Part shown: piece by piece, positions 34,501 to 45,101 of the stretch
How the letters are laid out: each line of letters starts with the position of its first letter
Numbering within the stretch: the first letter of the stretch is position 1
Assembly (NCBI GenBank): GCA_958299035.1
Contig: CATQJL010000112.1
Coordinates: 3,456,123 to 3,520,122, forward strand
Source of the DNA: Cylicocyclus nassatus
Taxonomy: Eukaryota; Nematoda; Chromadorea; Rhabditida; Strongylidae
Direction: 5' to 3'
Length of the DNA: 64,000 nucleotides
Position numbers and translations under genes: made by a program
The notes under the pieces: generated by a model
Database searches by the model: none
What the model saw: the letters and a program-made list of their open reading frames with translations, nothing else
What the model was told of the DNA's origin: nothing

Positions 34501-35052
34501 AAGGTCAGGTAGAGGTTGCGAATTTACGTTTGTGTCGAATAAGGTCCAAAAATTATCCCACTCCCATATATCTCCATAAAATGTTGGTATTGGAAGTGTT
34601 GGTAGTTCAATTTTCTTGACCCCTATCGCGCCCTCTGAGTCAGCGTTGTTGTTGCTTGTTATGCGCGTCGCTCGTGCTCCCTGATATGACGTAAATGCGT
34701 TCAATCGACCTTTCAAGAGTACAATATAATCCAAAGAAGAAGAAAGTACCATTTCTACTTTGTTCGAATACAGTTCGAAATCATCTAACTCTTTTTCGCT
34801 TAATGATCCATTCTTGTCTAATGCTATCGCATAGTTTTGTAAAGTTTCTTGTATTTTCGTATTGCAAGTCTCAATTGCCCCTATTCCTTCTTCTAACAGT
34901 CTCTGACTTTCATTTATGCTAAGTGGTGTAGCCTCTTCATCAGGAAATTTTATTGTCTCTAGTCCCTCGTTTTTGAAGCGCGTGAGTACAGTTTCAAGCT
35001 TCGTCGCGTACTTTGATAGGAAACGCTTGTAAGTCGATAATTGCGCTGACAT
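31573..35052 (-). CDS. Chimeric Gag-protease-Gag polyprotein of the LTR element, 1159 residues
   Basis: In-frame ATG is at 35052, since the frame is also open upstream only to a TTG. Residues about 150-305 carry Pao-type Gag text (LPTLPIPTFYGDIWEWDNFW, KFNYLIKALRGEPLQAV). Cysteine/histidine zinc-binding motifs span about 355-420 (CMYCGEDHKAIAC, CFICASPKHITTEC). A PQPKQQK proline repeat lies near 435-470. An aspartic protease follows with DTGAELSFIDASLAEEL near 534. At about 698 comes WDAYWTLE, where the BEL/Pao reverse-transcriptase region normally begins. Instead, from about 746 (MAQSTDEFDDLI), there is a helical region and a second zinc module (CAFC, CIRC, HCAPGKC, CFYC; about 996-1055) with a charged coiled tail. 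There is no YxDD, RNase H or integrase motif. The whole frame is open, so it is recent or under selection. The fusion is the odd point. Confidence 0.85.
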   Translation of the reverse strand: MSAQLSTYKRFLSKYATKLETVLTRFKNEGLETIKFPDEEATPLSINESQRLLEEGIGAIETCNTKIQETLQNYAIALDKNGSLSEKELDDFELYSNKVEMVLSSSLDYIVLLKGRLNAFTSYQGARATRITSNNNADSEGAIGVKKIELPTLPIPTFYGDIWEWDNFWTLFDTNVNSQPLPDLYKFNYLIKALRGEPLQAVKKFRVSQDNYEKAVIFLKTKYGDKEQLINRLYERLEKLHSNSPSIRDQRKLLEQIQTIVAQLQEKNEHVDNQCMIKQVLSKFPNKLQRKVLERKYTQTENTFGMEILLKLLEEFITTEEKVSLFTREATPKQHPVSPTFPKVKEESTRWINICMYCGEDHKAIACTKYTTPQSRAQYLREHKLCFICASPKHITTECKKRMCFVCQGPHHTSCCFKKGQANEDTPNTYRSPYPQPKQQKNPYPQPKQQKSPHPQPKQQKSPHPPQPKSTTPTSTKILQTSEEAGKKQESTAVCELHSFKQAPKTNLTYLPTGQLLVMDPNTKNLRKIPVLLDTGAELSFIDASLAEELHLPTIKTTKLRLSTFGSDKVNESLSRKVELEAWDAEGNVYQLHLLTYNTLTKPLKTPPLLDEDIRFMQSLNLNVNLATTQDSKPLILLGCDQLWQLIKEGTAHIRLPSGLHLLPTKLGHLPTGQIHESEQVRQVDNDDKESTTWDAYWTLEAQVNGMVNETSDIDESVPKQTKMKSTKFTTAHKDQLPKTSNFRKMAQSTDEFDDLISIAKNKISKSLLLGYLVTAKEELSNQTKICNTFRQDWDHTKQQWSDTKDLRDKIINLLKLLCAATLARESYTKLCTRYILLAKWLGSSSPAPNESKQEWINDELLQNMKIMNNQMSTLVNELEKESDKVENLYKGSIRIQQVQRQEVKKDAPKQIMNEERTVEQMDLKVPKLVDDEEQTAVEPLVLQEQSATMDDELQDKLTQRRQLRQDIEEIEKALDALPLRQLGDVKGGTNVEVTCAFCHEKNKHYSDSCPHIIDGDDRFRIAQGEGLCIRCLHHCAPGKCHFSRRSCFYCKKVRGTVAEKFRPRDSGHHKALCSVPNFEDMLRQKELDARNEYQELEQEIQRLQKRKGSRKQAQYQAKGRGGQPGQRQCRQRQEILQLQTRQAGVEQALPPARRQEQH

Positions 35053-35399
35053 GATGAGTGCTCGAAACAAAGATGCGGCGTGCTATTGTGAGTAGTGCGC
35101 GAAGACGTTGGCTTGTTTATGCGATTGATCGGAAATTAGCAATGCGAGCTGATATTCCAAAATGCTGATTAATCGGAAATTCCTCTTGTAATGAAGTAAT
35201 GAATGCAAGTTGACTTGTTCTGCGCGGTAGAGCGTGCCAATGTGTCAAAATGCAATATAAATGTTGGATTTGGGCTTGTTTGGCGGAATGCGAACTGAGA
35301 ACTGCTATGACGAAAATGAATACAGTTCCGCTTGTTACAAGAAGTTGTTACTAAAGCTTGTGTACCAACCTCTTGTTCTCGGTCCTGGTCCTTAATTGT

Positions 35400-35410
35400 C
35401 CGATGCACCA
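35400..35410 (-). promoter_or_regulatory. Primer binding site for tRNA-Gly
   Basis: Two bases (AC) after the 5' LTR, the minus strand reads TGGTGCATCGG. It is complementary to the CCGATGCACCA 3' end of eukaryotic tRNA-Gly(GCC). BEL-type elements commonly use tRNA-Gly. Confidence 0.75.
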
Positions 35411-35412
35411 GT

Positions 35413-36008
35413 TGAGATAAATTAGTGACGATAAGTGATATTAGGACACGATAAACCTCGAATACCACTTGTGTGAATACCAACAAGCCAAATACGCCAC
35501 GCGGGACTTTACCACACACACAACACCTCAAACTTGGGTAATTAAACCTTTACTAAGAGTAAATACTAATCAACAAACACACGAGTAAAGCACGCATAAG
35601 TGAGCAATATAAAAATACATAAGTGAAATGATCGTTAAATGAGAACTGTGATGTGGAGGTTAGATCAATAAACACAAACAAAATGCGCATGCTAAAACTA
35701 GGCAATGAAGGTTAAAAACGTTAAACTCAAAATAAAGCCTTTTCCGCAGCACTCAAAAGTTTCTAATCTTAGAGCGAACTAGATTGTTAGATACGATTAA
35801 GCCGCACTACTTGAGCTAAGGCATAAGTGACAAATGTGCTGACGCCTCTCTTGGTCGGGATCGTCGCTACCATCTGGCGCAGCTGCCACCTTGAGTCACT
35901 AGGACGCGCTGTTTTTAATAGCCTGAAGTAAAGTTTGCAAGTATGAGAGTACGGTATCTTGCAAACCTCGAACATTTATTTGTTTTTTCTTGTTGTCGCT
36001 TGGCGACA
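35413..36008 (-). repeat. 5' LTR, 596 bp
   Basis: Same length and sequence as 30965-31560. It should contain the promoter. The 341-bp leader between it and the ATG holds the primer site and no other frame. Confidence 0.9.
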
Positions 36009-36243
36009 AAAGAAATCATTGTTGAATTTGTTTAGCGCTTAACGGTAAAAAAAAACGTAACTTTGTAAAACGAGTGGAATTGATATTGACAGTTATACTA
36101 GCTCTGAGCAACGTGATGCGCCGTTTGCTATCATTCGAAAAATCAAGAGGATAAAGGACCGCATACGTTAACATCCACGCTGGGAGGGGATCGCAGGCTT
36201 AGAAGAAAGCTTCATATTCAAAAGTTGCGGAAAGTGGATGCTA

Positions 36244-36727
36244 TCTTATCTATAAAGCTGAATGTCTGTTTGTATGTCTGTATGTCTGTATGTATGTCTG
36301 TCTGTCTGTACGTATGTTCCGAATAGAAAATTCCATTTCTGAACCGATCGGGACCAAACTTGGCACCATACACTTCGGGGCGGGCGGGTGTCATAGGTTA
36401 CTTTTCGTCATCGATCGATATCGATTTTATCGATTTATATCGATTTTGTTTGATCTACGGGGCTGGGAGTTGGCACAAGGGGGTAATCGAGCATGCTGAT
36501 CACCCCCGTGGGGTGATCAGCATGCTCGATTACACTTCCCTGCCAAATTCCAGCCCCCTAGCTCAAATTTTGCAAAAAAACGATAAAATCGACATCGATC
36601 GATAGCGAAAAGTGGACTGTGACACCCGCCGGGGCCCGAAGTGTATGTGTGCCAAGTTTGGTCCGGATCGGTTAAGAAATGGAATTTTCTATTTGGAACA
36701 TACGGCGAAGCCGGGTAAGCCAGCTAG
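36244..36727 (+). mobile_element. Helitron-like element, palindromic form
   Basis: Starts A|TCTTATCTATAAAGCTGAATG with TCTG/TATG repeats and ends GGCGAAGCCGGGTAAGCCAGCTAG|T, fitting TC...CTRR inserted between A and T. The second half is the reverse complement of the first core, meeting at the palindrome GATCACCCCC/GGGGGTGATC near 36500-36520. There is no ORF. Confidence 0.75.
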
Positions 36728-36955
36728 TAACTTCTATTATCCTGTTCTACTTCCCTTTACTATGATTATAATGAATGATAGCGAGAAGTTGTACGAGATA
36801 CACTTTGCAGTTTTTTGTATGATCCCTTGCTAGTATCCGACGGTTAGCCGCCTTTTCTCAAAATCGTTTTTCTTTCTTTGTATTTCTTTGTAGTTAATGA
36901 AAACACCTTACCATCTGGTGCCGTAAACATATCTTTGATAAGAACAAATGAGTTA

Positions 36956-37447
36956 CTGACAAGGAAGCTTAGTTGTTTAGTCGAAGTGGACTTTTTACAT
37001 GGGATGTACACCATACTGAAGGGCATAAAATGCTGATTCCAAAACTGCCTTCGTTATCTGCAGAGCGTTTATGGACGAGGAGTTATGAGCGCTCAATGGA
37101 GCAAAAAATTAAATATGAAAGTAGGACAAAAATAACCGTAACAATTTTTCTAGCTCTTCAATGGAGTAGTGATAATCACCAGAGCAAATTATTCAAAATA
37201 AACTCTGAAATAAAAAAATATATCACACTTGGTTGCATTAATTCAGGGCTAGTAAGATTTTAGCAGCTCATTTTATCGAGAATGCACATGCAATTTTAGG
37301 CTCCAAAAGCGCTCATAACTCCTCGTCCATAAACGCTCTGCAGATAAGGAAGGCTGGCACTTTCGAAATCAGCGTTTTATGCCCTTTAATATGGTGTACA
37401 TTTTATTTAAAAAAAGCCACTTCGATTAAACAAGCCTCCCTTGTGAG
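36956..37447. mobile_element. Palindromic MITE of the CTGACAAGG family
   Basis: The ends CTGACAAGGAAG and CTCCCTTGTGAG enclose arms of about 160 bp. ATGGACGAGGAGTTATGAGC at about 37071 is mirrored at about 37312-37331, and ATGCTGATTCC at 37030 near 37371. It is related to 1836, 4371, 20103 and, inverted, 40185-40310. Confidence 0.7.
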
Positions 37448-37747
37448 ATATTGAAATTTTCGATAAACTCCAAGTTTCGACTTGTGGTTTATCGAGAATT
37501 TCATCACTTTGGCACATCCGTTGCATATGTCAGAAACGTGCTTACCACCGTTGGATTGATTAATGTACAATTCTGAGACGAAACATTAACTTTGAAGAAT
37601 GAAAAACGACTTCAAAGAAAGACGGCCGGCTGTAGGGAATTATCAGGGGATAATAAAGAGCTAAGTGCCCCTTGTACAACTCCCCGCTCCTGTTCATTAT
37701 GTTTATAGTGAAATGTACAGTATAAATTTCAGGACTCCGCAGTTTTA

Positions 37748-39514
37748 GGCCCGTATGCACGTACACCCCCTCTGGGGAGGGGAGGGGAACTGGATCCCCA
37801 GGAGAACGATCCCCTCCCCTGAACCCCGCTATGCCAGAGGGGAGGGGAGCGATCCCCTCCCCTGCACCTACAGCGCGGATGGTGTCATTGCGGTAGTCGC
37901 ATCTGGCTCACGGCTACCAGAAGACCTTGGCAAAAAAGCTATTTTCAGCCAATTTTTGTGTACAAGAATGGCTTTTGGAATAAATTGTACAAGAATAGTG
38001 ATTTCCAGAGTCTTTGTTCCTTTTCTCCGTCTTCTCCTTTTTCTCCTTTCACCCCTCCCATTATATCTCTCTCCGTCGGTCTCTTTTTCTTTTCCCTGTT
38101 ACTGGTTTTAAGGATTTGTTCTACTCTTTACGTGCTTTCGTAGTAGTAATGTTGATTTTCAAAGTAGTGATTCTATCTTCATGTTATAGTTTCCTATCGA
38201 TTATGTTATGGCTTACTTCTCTCATAGAAGAATTCATGAATGTGCAGTTTTGTAGTTTCTGTATTTTCTTTTCAGTGTTTGCGGGCCGTATCTTTGCGGT
38301 ATTATTTCGCTGCCACAAATTCGGTAGTTGATTTCAGGGGTATCGATCGGGCGAACCCCAGCGGGGATCCCATGATCCCTTCCCTTTCCCTCCCCGTATG
38401 CACGAATGGAGCTCAACAATGCAGGGGAGGGGATCGACATCCCCTGGAATGGAGTAGGGGTTCGATTGTGTAGATCGCGCCAGAGAAGCAATATTCTGGT
38501 ACTAATCACTTATTACCAAGCATCTCGTTCAACTTGATGAGAGATTTTCTTTGAAAGCCGATTTGCTCTCTTAGCGACCTGTAGCTTGCAATTTTGTCTC
38601 TCTCTTCTATATTCGCCTCTCGAGAGGAAACCCGAGCAATAATAGTTGTCGATTTCGAATATTTGTTGGAGTTCTTGATCATTCAAGAAATTTGCGCATT
38701 TTTCATATGACATAATAGTTTTGAGCATATGGGCTGATTAAACACATTGTAATCATCGTATTATGTGATATATTGCCTTTATCTTGTTATCTTAACATGA
38801 GCTGCCTTGAAAAAATCTAGAAAGTAGCAGATTTGCCTAATGCTGAGTAGAGATCCCCAGGGGAATGATCCCCTCCCCAGCGTTCCCCTCGTGCATAGCA
38901 GGGGTGGCCGCTGGGGATCATTCCCCTGGGGTAAAGGACGATATACAGCTGATAGCTACAGCGTTTATGGAAAGCTGGCACGATTTGCAGCTTCAATTAT
39001 GTGTAGAAATGCTGGTTTGAATATCCGCGGCACCCCCCCCTTTTTTTTTCTCGGCAGCATAACGTCTTCTACCGATTCGCTGCAGATACACCTTGACTTC
39101 TATTATTAAACACCTTTACGCTGAAATGGGCAGCATGGGCGAAAATGAGCATCCATGAAAACAGCTGGAAATAATGGATGTAAGAAATATTTCTTTAGTG
39201 CGCAGACCGCAATCACGGCAGACGGCATTCCGCAACGATTAAATATCGCCGAGACACATTGAAGGCGAGTAGCTATCAAAAGATAAGAAAAAAGGAATAA
39301 TTACTGCAAAAATCGGAAGCAAAATGAATTACCCGCTCGATCTCCCCTTTTGCATAAAGGGGCTCCCCTCCCCTGCTCCCAGGGGATCCCCTCCCCGGTA
39401 TTGTCTTTCTGCATACGGGGGTTCGCGTGGGGAAGGGAGGGGAGCCCCAGCGGGGATCATTTCAATGGTTAAACGCACATCCCCTCCCCGCGGGGATGTA
39501 CGTGCATACGGGCC
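37748..39514. mobile_element. PIF/Harbinger-type element with GC-rich hairpin islands
   Basis: The termini GGCCCGTATGCACGTACA and the exact inverse are flanked by TTA (37745-37747 and 39515-39517). Four islands rich in GGGGATCCCCTCCCC words lie at 37770-37870, 38340-38470, 38845-38935 and 39355-39505, each able to fold on itself. No transposase was recognised in the 1767 bp. Confidence 0.75.
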
Positions 39515-39868
39515 TTAGAATGTAAAGCTTTCTTCAAAGCTGCGATCCCCTCCCCTGTGGGATGATAATACATGCGGCGCAAAGTGCAGTGTTCTGTTTC
39601 AGACATCATCACAGCACACATAAGAAACTTGAAACCTAGAAAAAAGATTTCACTTTGAAGTTGGCACTATTCAAAACAGTCATACTAATCAGGGAAGGGA
39701 AGTACTTTTGATGGCCGTGGCCATGTGATACAAGATGCATAGCGTATAGGGCACTTTTAAACTCTGAAGTAAAATTTGCATTCCGTTTTTGCGGAACGCT
39801 TCTCCGGAATGTGTTGAAAGAGGCTGAAATCCCCAACTTGTTCACTTTGTAATGTCTTTTCACCTCTG

Positions 39869-40010
39869 CACCAGTAGCGGTCGCAGAATTTCCGTTCGGG
39901 GGGGGGGGGGTGCAAAATGTTTTTCAAGTGAAATTGCGTGGCGTTAACAACGCAATCCGAGAAATTGTTGGGTGATTATCAAAATTTTTGTGGGCCCATA
40001 AGCAGCCACG
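39869..40010. mobile_element. Degenerate element with a hAT-like end
   Basis: CCAGTAGCGGTCGCAGAATTTC followed by CGTTCGGGGGGG resembles the start at 1508. AATTTTTGTGGGCCCAT resembles 1610-1625. Only a fragment. Confidence 0.35.
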
Positions 40011-40139
40011 CTCCCGGAAAGCGAAAAGTGAACGCAGAATCTATGTAAAAACAGTAATCACGATATTTCCTGCGCTCAAAGGAAATATTCATCAAATGAA
40101 GTGCTCTGACAATGAACACATGACGACCATTTGAGCAGT

Positions 40140-40520
40140 CTTAGACGATTTTGCTCCAGTTGTGCATTCAGTTTTTCGACTTGAAATGTTCGTAACTCGG
40201 TCTCCAAAGAGCTTAGCAGATATGGAAGACGGACTTGGAATCACCGTTCAATGCTCTACAAAGTGATATAGATGCCATGTGAAAAGGTCACTTGGACTAA
40301 AGACGCTTCTTTTGTCAGTTTGAAAAAACCAATCCAGCTCTGAGCAACTCCACAAAAACTGCTAAATTTCGGCTGTCGATGTGTATGACTTATTCGCTAA
40401 AATTCTTTTTGAAGGTAAATTAATGGGGTGTGACACAATCTCAGAAAAGCTGTGGTTGCCACACCTTTTCTACAGGTTGTGTCACACCCTACTAATTTAC
40501 CTTCAGAGCGTTCAAATGTC
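40140..40520 (-). repeat. Composite repeat: CTGACAAGG-family arm plus TGTGACAC inverted repeat
   Basis: The inverse of 40185-40310 follows the arm of 36956-37110. Next, GTGTGACACAATCTCAGAAA (about 40427) is mirrored by GGTTGTGTCACACC (about 40476). The block also matches 46690-46880 in reverse orientation, including TGGCAACCACAGCTTTTCTG. Confidence 0.5.
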
Positions 40521-41239
40521 TTTATTTTTTTATATCGTTGATATTGTTTGGCACTTTCGCCAGCATTTTGCACAGCCGCCCAGAGTAGAAGTCATTTCTT
40601 TAACTTTCTTGGCCACATTTCATTTTAAAAACATAGAAGCTATATGGAATGAACATTTTTTTTACTTATAGGCGTGATGCCTAGGTAAATTGGCGTGATG
40701 CCTGGTGCCTAGGCGTGAAGCCTAGGTAAATTTTTTAAATATCCGGACTTAGAAATTATGGCTCTAAAATATGTACTTACTGCTGGCATTCTATAAATCG
40801 AAATTCTTTTGATTAAGGCAATCCCCGAAGCTTTGCTCATTTCTGTAAGCTTGAGATTAGTACTCATCTACAATTTTTACAGAAAAAGTTAATTATTCAG
40901 TGCATGAAGAATTCCAGATTTTCAGAATTTGGGACTTTCTGGCCTACTACAAAAAATGAAAATTTTTTCTTTTTTTTTCGCACTCCTTCGTTAAAGGTAT
41001 ACTAGTGGCCTGCATCTACAAGATATGCAATTAGCACTATATGGAACAAAACTTGGAGGAAGTTGTAACTTAAAAACGAGGCTTTCCAAAAAAGTTTCAT
41101 TTTCTTTGACGCATGGTTTTCTTTCCGTTTGCGAAATCAGTAGATGCAGATGCGCGCTAGGTTACGAAAGGTTTACTGGTTCAGATGGTCTCGATTGTAG
41201 TCAAAAAAGGACTGGACAAAGTTACAGCTTTTCAAATCA

Positions 41240-41278
41240 ACACTTTGCAAAACGGGCATTATTTTTGCACCAACCTAA
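41240..41278. mobile_element. Solitary mariner-type right terminus
   Basis: AATGCCC...ATTATTTTTGCACCAACCTAA ends at 41278 before TA and matches the right end at 58850-58872. No left partner was found upstream, so the element is truncated. The interval 40521-41240 holds nothing else recognisable. Confidence 0.5.
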
Positions 41279-41879
41279 TATGGTCCATAAGAGAGAGGCT
41301 CGTGCAGGCTCTATAAATAGAGAAAATTAGGTCTATGATTTAGATTAAACGACATGTTAGACTTATAGAAAGACAGAAACTTGGAAAAAAGTAGTAGGTA
41401 GATAGAATGCCTTACAACACATACTTGAGCCCTGAATCAACAGGAGGGATTTTCCCAAAATTGTTTCCATAACAATAGAATGTTCAACAAATTCCATCTT
41501 TTGAATGACGATCCACTGAGCGGAGCTACCGAATGTGGAAAAGCTGTGTGAATAGGATGACTAGTAATAAAGTAGGGCTGATAAGACAAGCTTTGAACTT
41601 ACAGTGACTTAGTACAAATGCTGACCCAAAGTTAGAAATTTCAATTTTGAGGGCTAGTAGGTGCTAAATAGTCTCTTCATATCATCTTACAGCTTTTGAT
41701 TGCAAGCATACGCATGCAACTTTGTCAGTTGTACATATGACTAGGGTCAAGTGTGGGGTGTAACGTGCCACACCGGAGGGTCGTTTTGAGGGGTCAAAGA
41801 TGGAGAGGGGATTAACGAGGTGATACTGATATTAGCGATAATTTTACATTTGTTAAAGGCAGTTTCCAGGAATGATATC

Positions 41880-43440
41880 CGCGAAAGTCCATGATGGAGG
41901 AAAATGGACTTTCAAACCCCATTTTATTCGTTCACGGTAGAAACTGGTCGGAATCTGCTTTCGCTAGCGCTATCCAAGAAATTTTATCTCATCGCAACCA
42001 TGAGGCAAAGCGGTCTCAGACATTCGCAGTTAAGTCCCGCCGGTGAAAAGTTGTGTCGCTGTCCCGCCGGAATGACTGCGGGACACAAGTAAAATGGTTC
42101 GCGAGAAAACCGGGACTCCCTGTTTTCGTTCGGGCTAATGCTGTGCGACACGCGTTTTTGTCCCGGCATGTTTCCTACTGAGAAAACCGGGAGCTCCTGT
42201 GGGAGTCCCGATAATGTCGCGATCCGGTCGCCGGCAGGACTCCCCCTCTAGGCTGCAGTCTTCTGCGGGAGACGCGATATAGTAGCGATTCGATCAGCTG
42301 CTGGCTGAGCCTTTTTTTGAATAGGTTCTCCTTCAAAAATTTGTACTACACACATCTTACAAAGGTGCTGTGCTTGACACGAGTTCAGAAGCACTCTTCA
42401 TTAGCATTCGCGACCGAAAAAGAACATTGAAATTACTATAACTAAGTTAACAGAAAAAACAGGAATGTCGGATCAAGATTTGAGATTGAATCCATAATTC
42501 AAATCGACTTCACACTTTCGATGTCTTCGTCTTGCTCCTCCGGCTCATTCGCGTACTCGTGCGCCAAAGAATCTTGCGTTGTAGTGGGGCAAAAACGTAT
42601 TTTCTGGAAAAGAGTAACAATCTAACACTGATGAAATCCTATATGAATATCACCGAGGGTGGCGACAGCATCTCCTTATCAGCATCAAAATGGTGCTCGC
42701 ACATCTCCTCTGAACTTCAAATTTAATAGATTCATGAAAATTATCTTTGAAAGAAACCCACAAAGCTCTTCCTATAGCCACTCGTGCTAATCCATCAAAC
42801 TTCATCCTCGCCTCCGACAACTTGTCAAACATCTTCGTCCTAGCCTAATCGTCGTTCCCTAGGCCCAGCCAAAATCTAAGTCAATGAGGTATCAAGGGGT
42901 AGAAACACTTCTATCTAGACCTATTTCTTTTCCGCGCGCATTCAGTAGCATTCAGCAGCAGTTCTTCTGAGTAGAGGTTAACACCATCAAGAACGAAATC
43001 TGGAAGATCTATTTCAAAATTTTTAGAAAGACCATCAATCACAATCACTTTATAAAGGAAACTAACTCTGATGCAAATGTCGTGCAGTGCAGAAATTTCA
43101 TCACATCATACATTCAAAATGACCCGCGTACACCGACATCGCGACTCCCAATAATCTCCCGCTTCTTTTTAACTGCCGGGATTGTCCCGAAAGTTGGGAC
43201 AAAACCGGGAGTCGCGCAAGACTCCCGGTTTTCTCGCGAATTCTCATTTTGTGGGCGGATCTCCGGCGGGACTTAACTGCGAATGTCTGAGGTGTGATGA
43301 AAATGATCAACCCTACTTGAGCACTCGCTTGCGAAAGAATCATGCGAAAAGTCCATTTAGAATGGGGTAAAATGGGATTTACCTCCATTTTAAATGGACT
43401 TGAAAGCCCATTTTACTCCCAGCGGCAAGGCGAGCTGGGA
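41880..43440. mobile_element. Large inverted-repeat (foldback) element with possible gene remnant inside
   Basis: A 29-bp perfect inverted repeat at 42015-42043 and 43263-43291 (around CATTCGCAGTTAAGTCCCGC) sits inside longer imperfect arms with GACTCCCGGTTTTCTCGC-type text and AAAATGGACTTTC ends. The interior, minus strand, has protein-like frames: FEIDLPDFVLDGVNLYSEEL (about 43000), KFDGLARVAIGRALWVSF (about 42790) and EYANEPEEQDEDIES with stop (about 42500). I do not recognise them. Element boundaries are approximate. Confidence 0.5.
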
Positions 43441-44749
43441 CTACGCCCATTTTTAACTTTTTTGCACATTTTTGATCGCGATTTTCTAAGAATGTGTTCC
43501 TTAGCCTTTTTTAAGGTAACAAGTGAGTGGAAAAGGTTTTACGTCTTTTATGGAGTCTGAAATGAGTGTTTCTTTCTCAATGCTATAAAAATTATGAAAG
43601 AAGGGTAAATCACCAAAGTATTCGCCAACAAACTCAAATGTTTCCAGATATCATGTCAATGCGAGAATTCCTATGTAAATCAAATAAAATTTGTTAACTC
43701 TTCAAATCATCAACCAAAACTAAATTTATGATTTGTTTAAAGATAAAAAGACTTGCGTTTTAATATAATTACTGAGAAGCTATCTTTTGATCAATATTGT
43801 AGCACCGAACCTCAATGACGGCCTTTATGAACGAATTTTGAGTTTGGTCGCAAGAATTACTGAAGTGCCGCTAGCTAGTAAGAAATAATCTGTGAAAAAT
43901 TTCTTACTATCAATAGTCCATACATTCAACTACCTAGAGATATAAACATCAGCGTTGAAAGACAAAGAAGAGCTAAAGAAGAACGTCTGCGAAGTCATCT
44001 TTTGCAGATTCTTAGTTTTTGTGACTTTAGAGACCCTTTGGATTGTAGTGTAGTACAAGATTTCCTATAAGATAAAAATCTTGATTCGCAGATTGCAATG
44101 CAAGTCTAGTCAAAGTTTGCTTTCTGCGGAAAGCTCTATATACGAATTTGATTTAATGGAGATTCGTAGAAGCGTTGAAAAGCGAAGACCCAGATATCAC
44201 ATGAATTTTAGTTTTGGAAGTAATTTAAATGCATAATCGATAATAAATGGCATTTTGTGAGGTGTAACGAAGTGGGAAAGAATAGATTATCTACATGACT
44301 GACATAGTATGTTAGGTCAGCCTAGTCAGATATCGACCACTTGGTGGAAATGAGTTTGCAAGAGTGAGTAAACAGGTTAAGGCAAGTTGGAGAAAGGTTT
44401 GTTGAAGAAGTTTTGTATGGAATGAATGGATTTGCGAATGCGATCTCTTATCGCACCGCACGGACTAAGTGCTTGATAGTCTACTTGATGGCGCCTACTT
44501 TCATGTAGGCAATCCCTGATTCTGTATGATACTATTATTTGCCAGAAATGAGCATTCAGGTTATCCACGCCCATTATAGTGGCATAAAAGGGCCTGATTA
44601 CTCAGTTCTGGTGTTGGTTCGAATATTACCACTATCGTCAGCGGCTGTTCCGCATATTCACTGTTGATAGTCAGCGGCTGCTCCGCTACTATCCAGTAAA
44701 CAGTTATACAACGTAGTGGTACTAGCTTGGTGTATACCAAAAATATCAT
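43441..44749. other. Intergenic DNA, no gene recognised
   Basis: AT-rich. A 16-bp direct duplication (GTCAGCGGCTGNTCCG) lies at about 44637 and 44671. Nothing else. Confidence 0.3.
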
Positions 44750-45101
44750 TCCAAGCAAATCTGGGCATATAGATTTTTTGCCTGGAAACGGTCAAGGGGG
44801 TCCTGACTAAGGCACTGCCCAAGAGGCAGCGCATATTGTTTATTCACGGCTGAGAAATCCGTCCCCGAAAACCCCGCACCTGCGCCGTGACCGTAACCCG
44901 GAAATGACTTCGCTTACTTTAACACTACGTTCGCTCTGGGACCCATCCCAAGTGTTACGGTCACGGCGCAGCCGCGGAGTGTTTGTGTATGGATTTCTCA
45001 GCCGTGAATGAATGATTTGCGCTGCCGCTTGGGCAATGTCTTAAATAGGACCCCCTTGACAGTTTCCATTCAAAAAACCCATATGCCCAAATTTGCCTGG
45101 A
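44750..45101. mobile_element. Short palindromic MITE, 352 bp
   Basis: The ends TCCAAGCAAATCTGGGCATAT and the inverse pair imperfectly along the whole element. Paired words include GGTCAAGGGGGTCC / GGACCCCCTTGAC, CACGGCTGAGAAATCC / GGATTTCTCAGCCGTG and CGCCGTGACCGTAAC / GTTACGGTCACGGCG. The target duplication was not identified. Confidence 0.7.

Larger units (their letters stand above)
30965..36008 (-). mobile_element. Complete young BEL/Pao-type LTR retrotransposon lacking RT and integrase
   Basis: The element is 5044 bp, transcribed on the minus strand. It has two 596-bp LTRs (TG...CA) that I read as identical and an AAAGA target duplication. A primer site TGGTGCATCGG (35410-35400) is complementary to the 3' end of tRNA-Gly(GCC). 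A single large frame runs from 35052 to 31573. Identical LTRs mean a recent insertion. Reverse transcriptase, RNase H and integrase are absent, so copying must have used enzymes from another element. The polypurine tract before the 3' LTR (ACTAAAACGGGCGGCAG) is weak. Confidence 0.9.

Noticed and set aside
41025..41330. 101-codon frame with an EGF-like SVCEISRCRCALGYERF stretch
   Set aside because: It overlaps a truncated mariner-type terminus, the cysteine spacing is incomplete and no splice sites support it.
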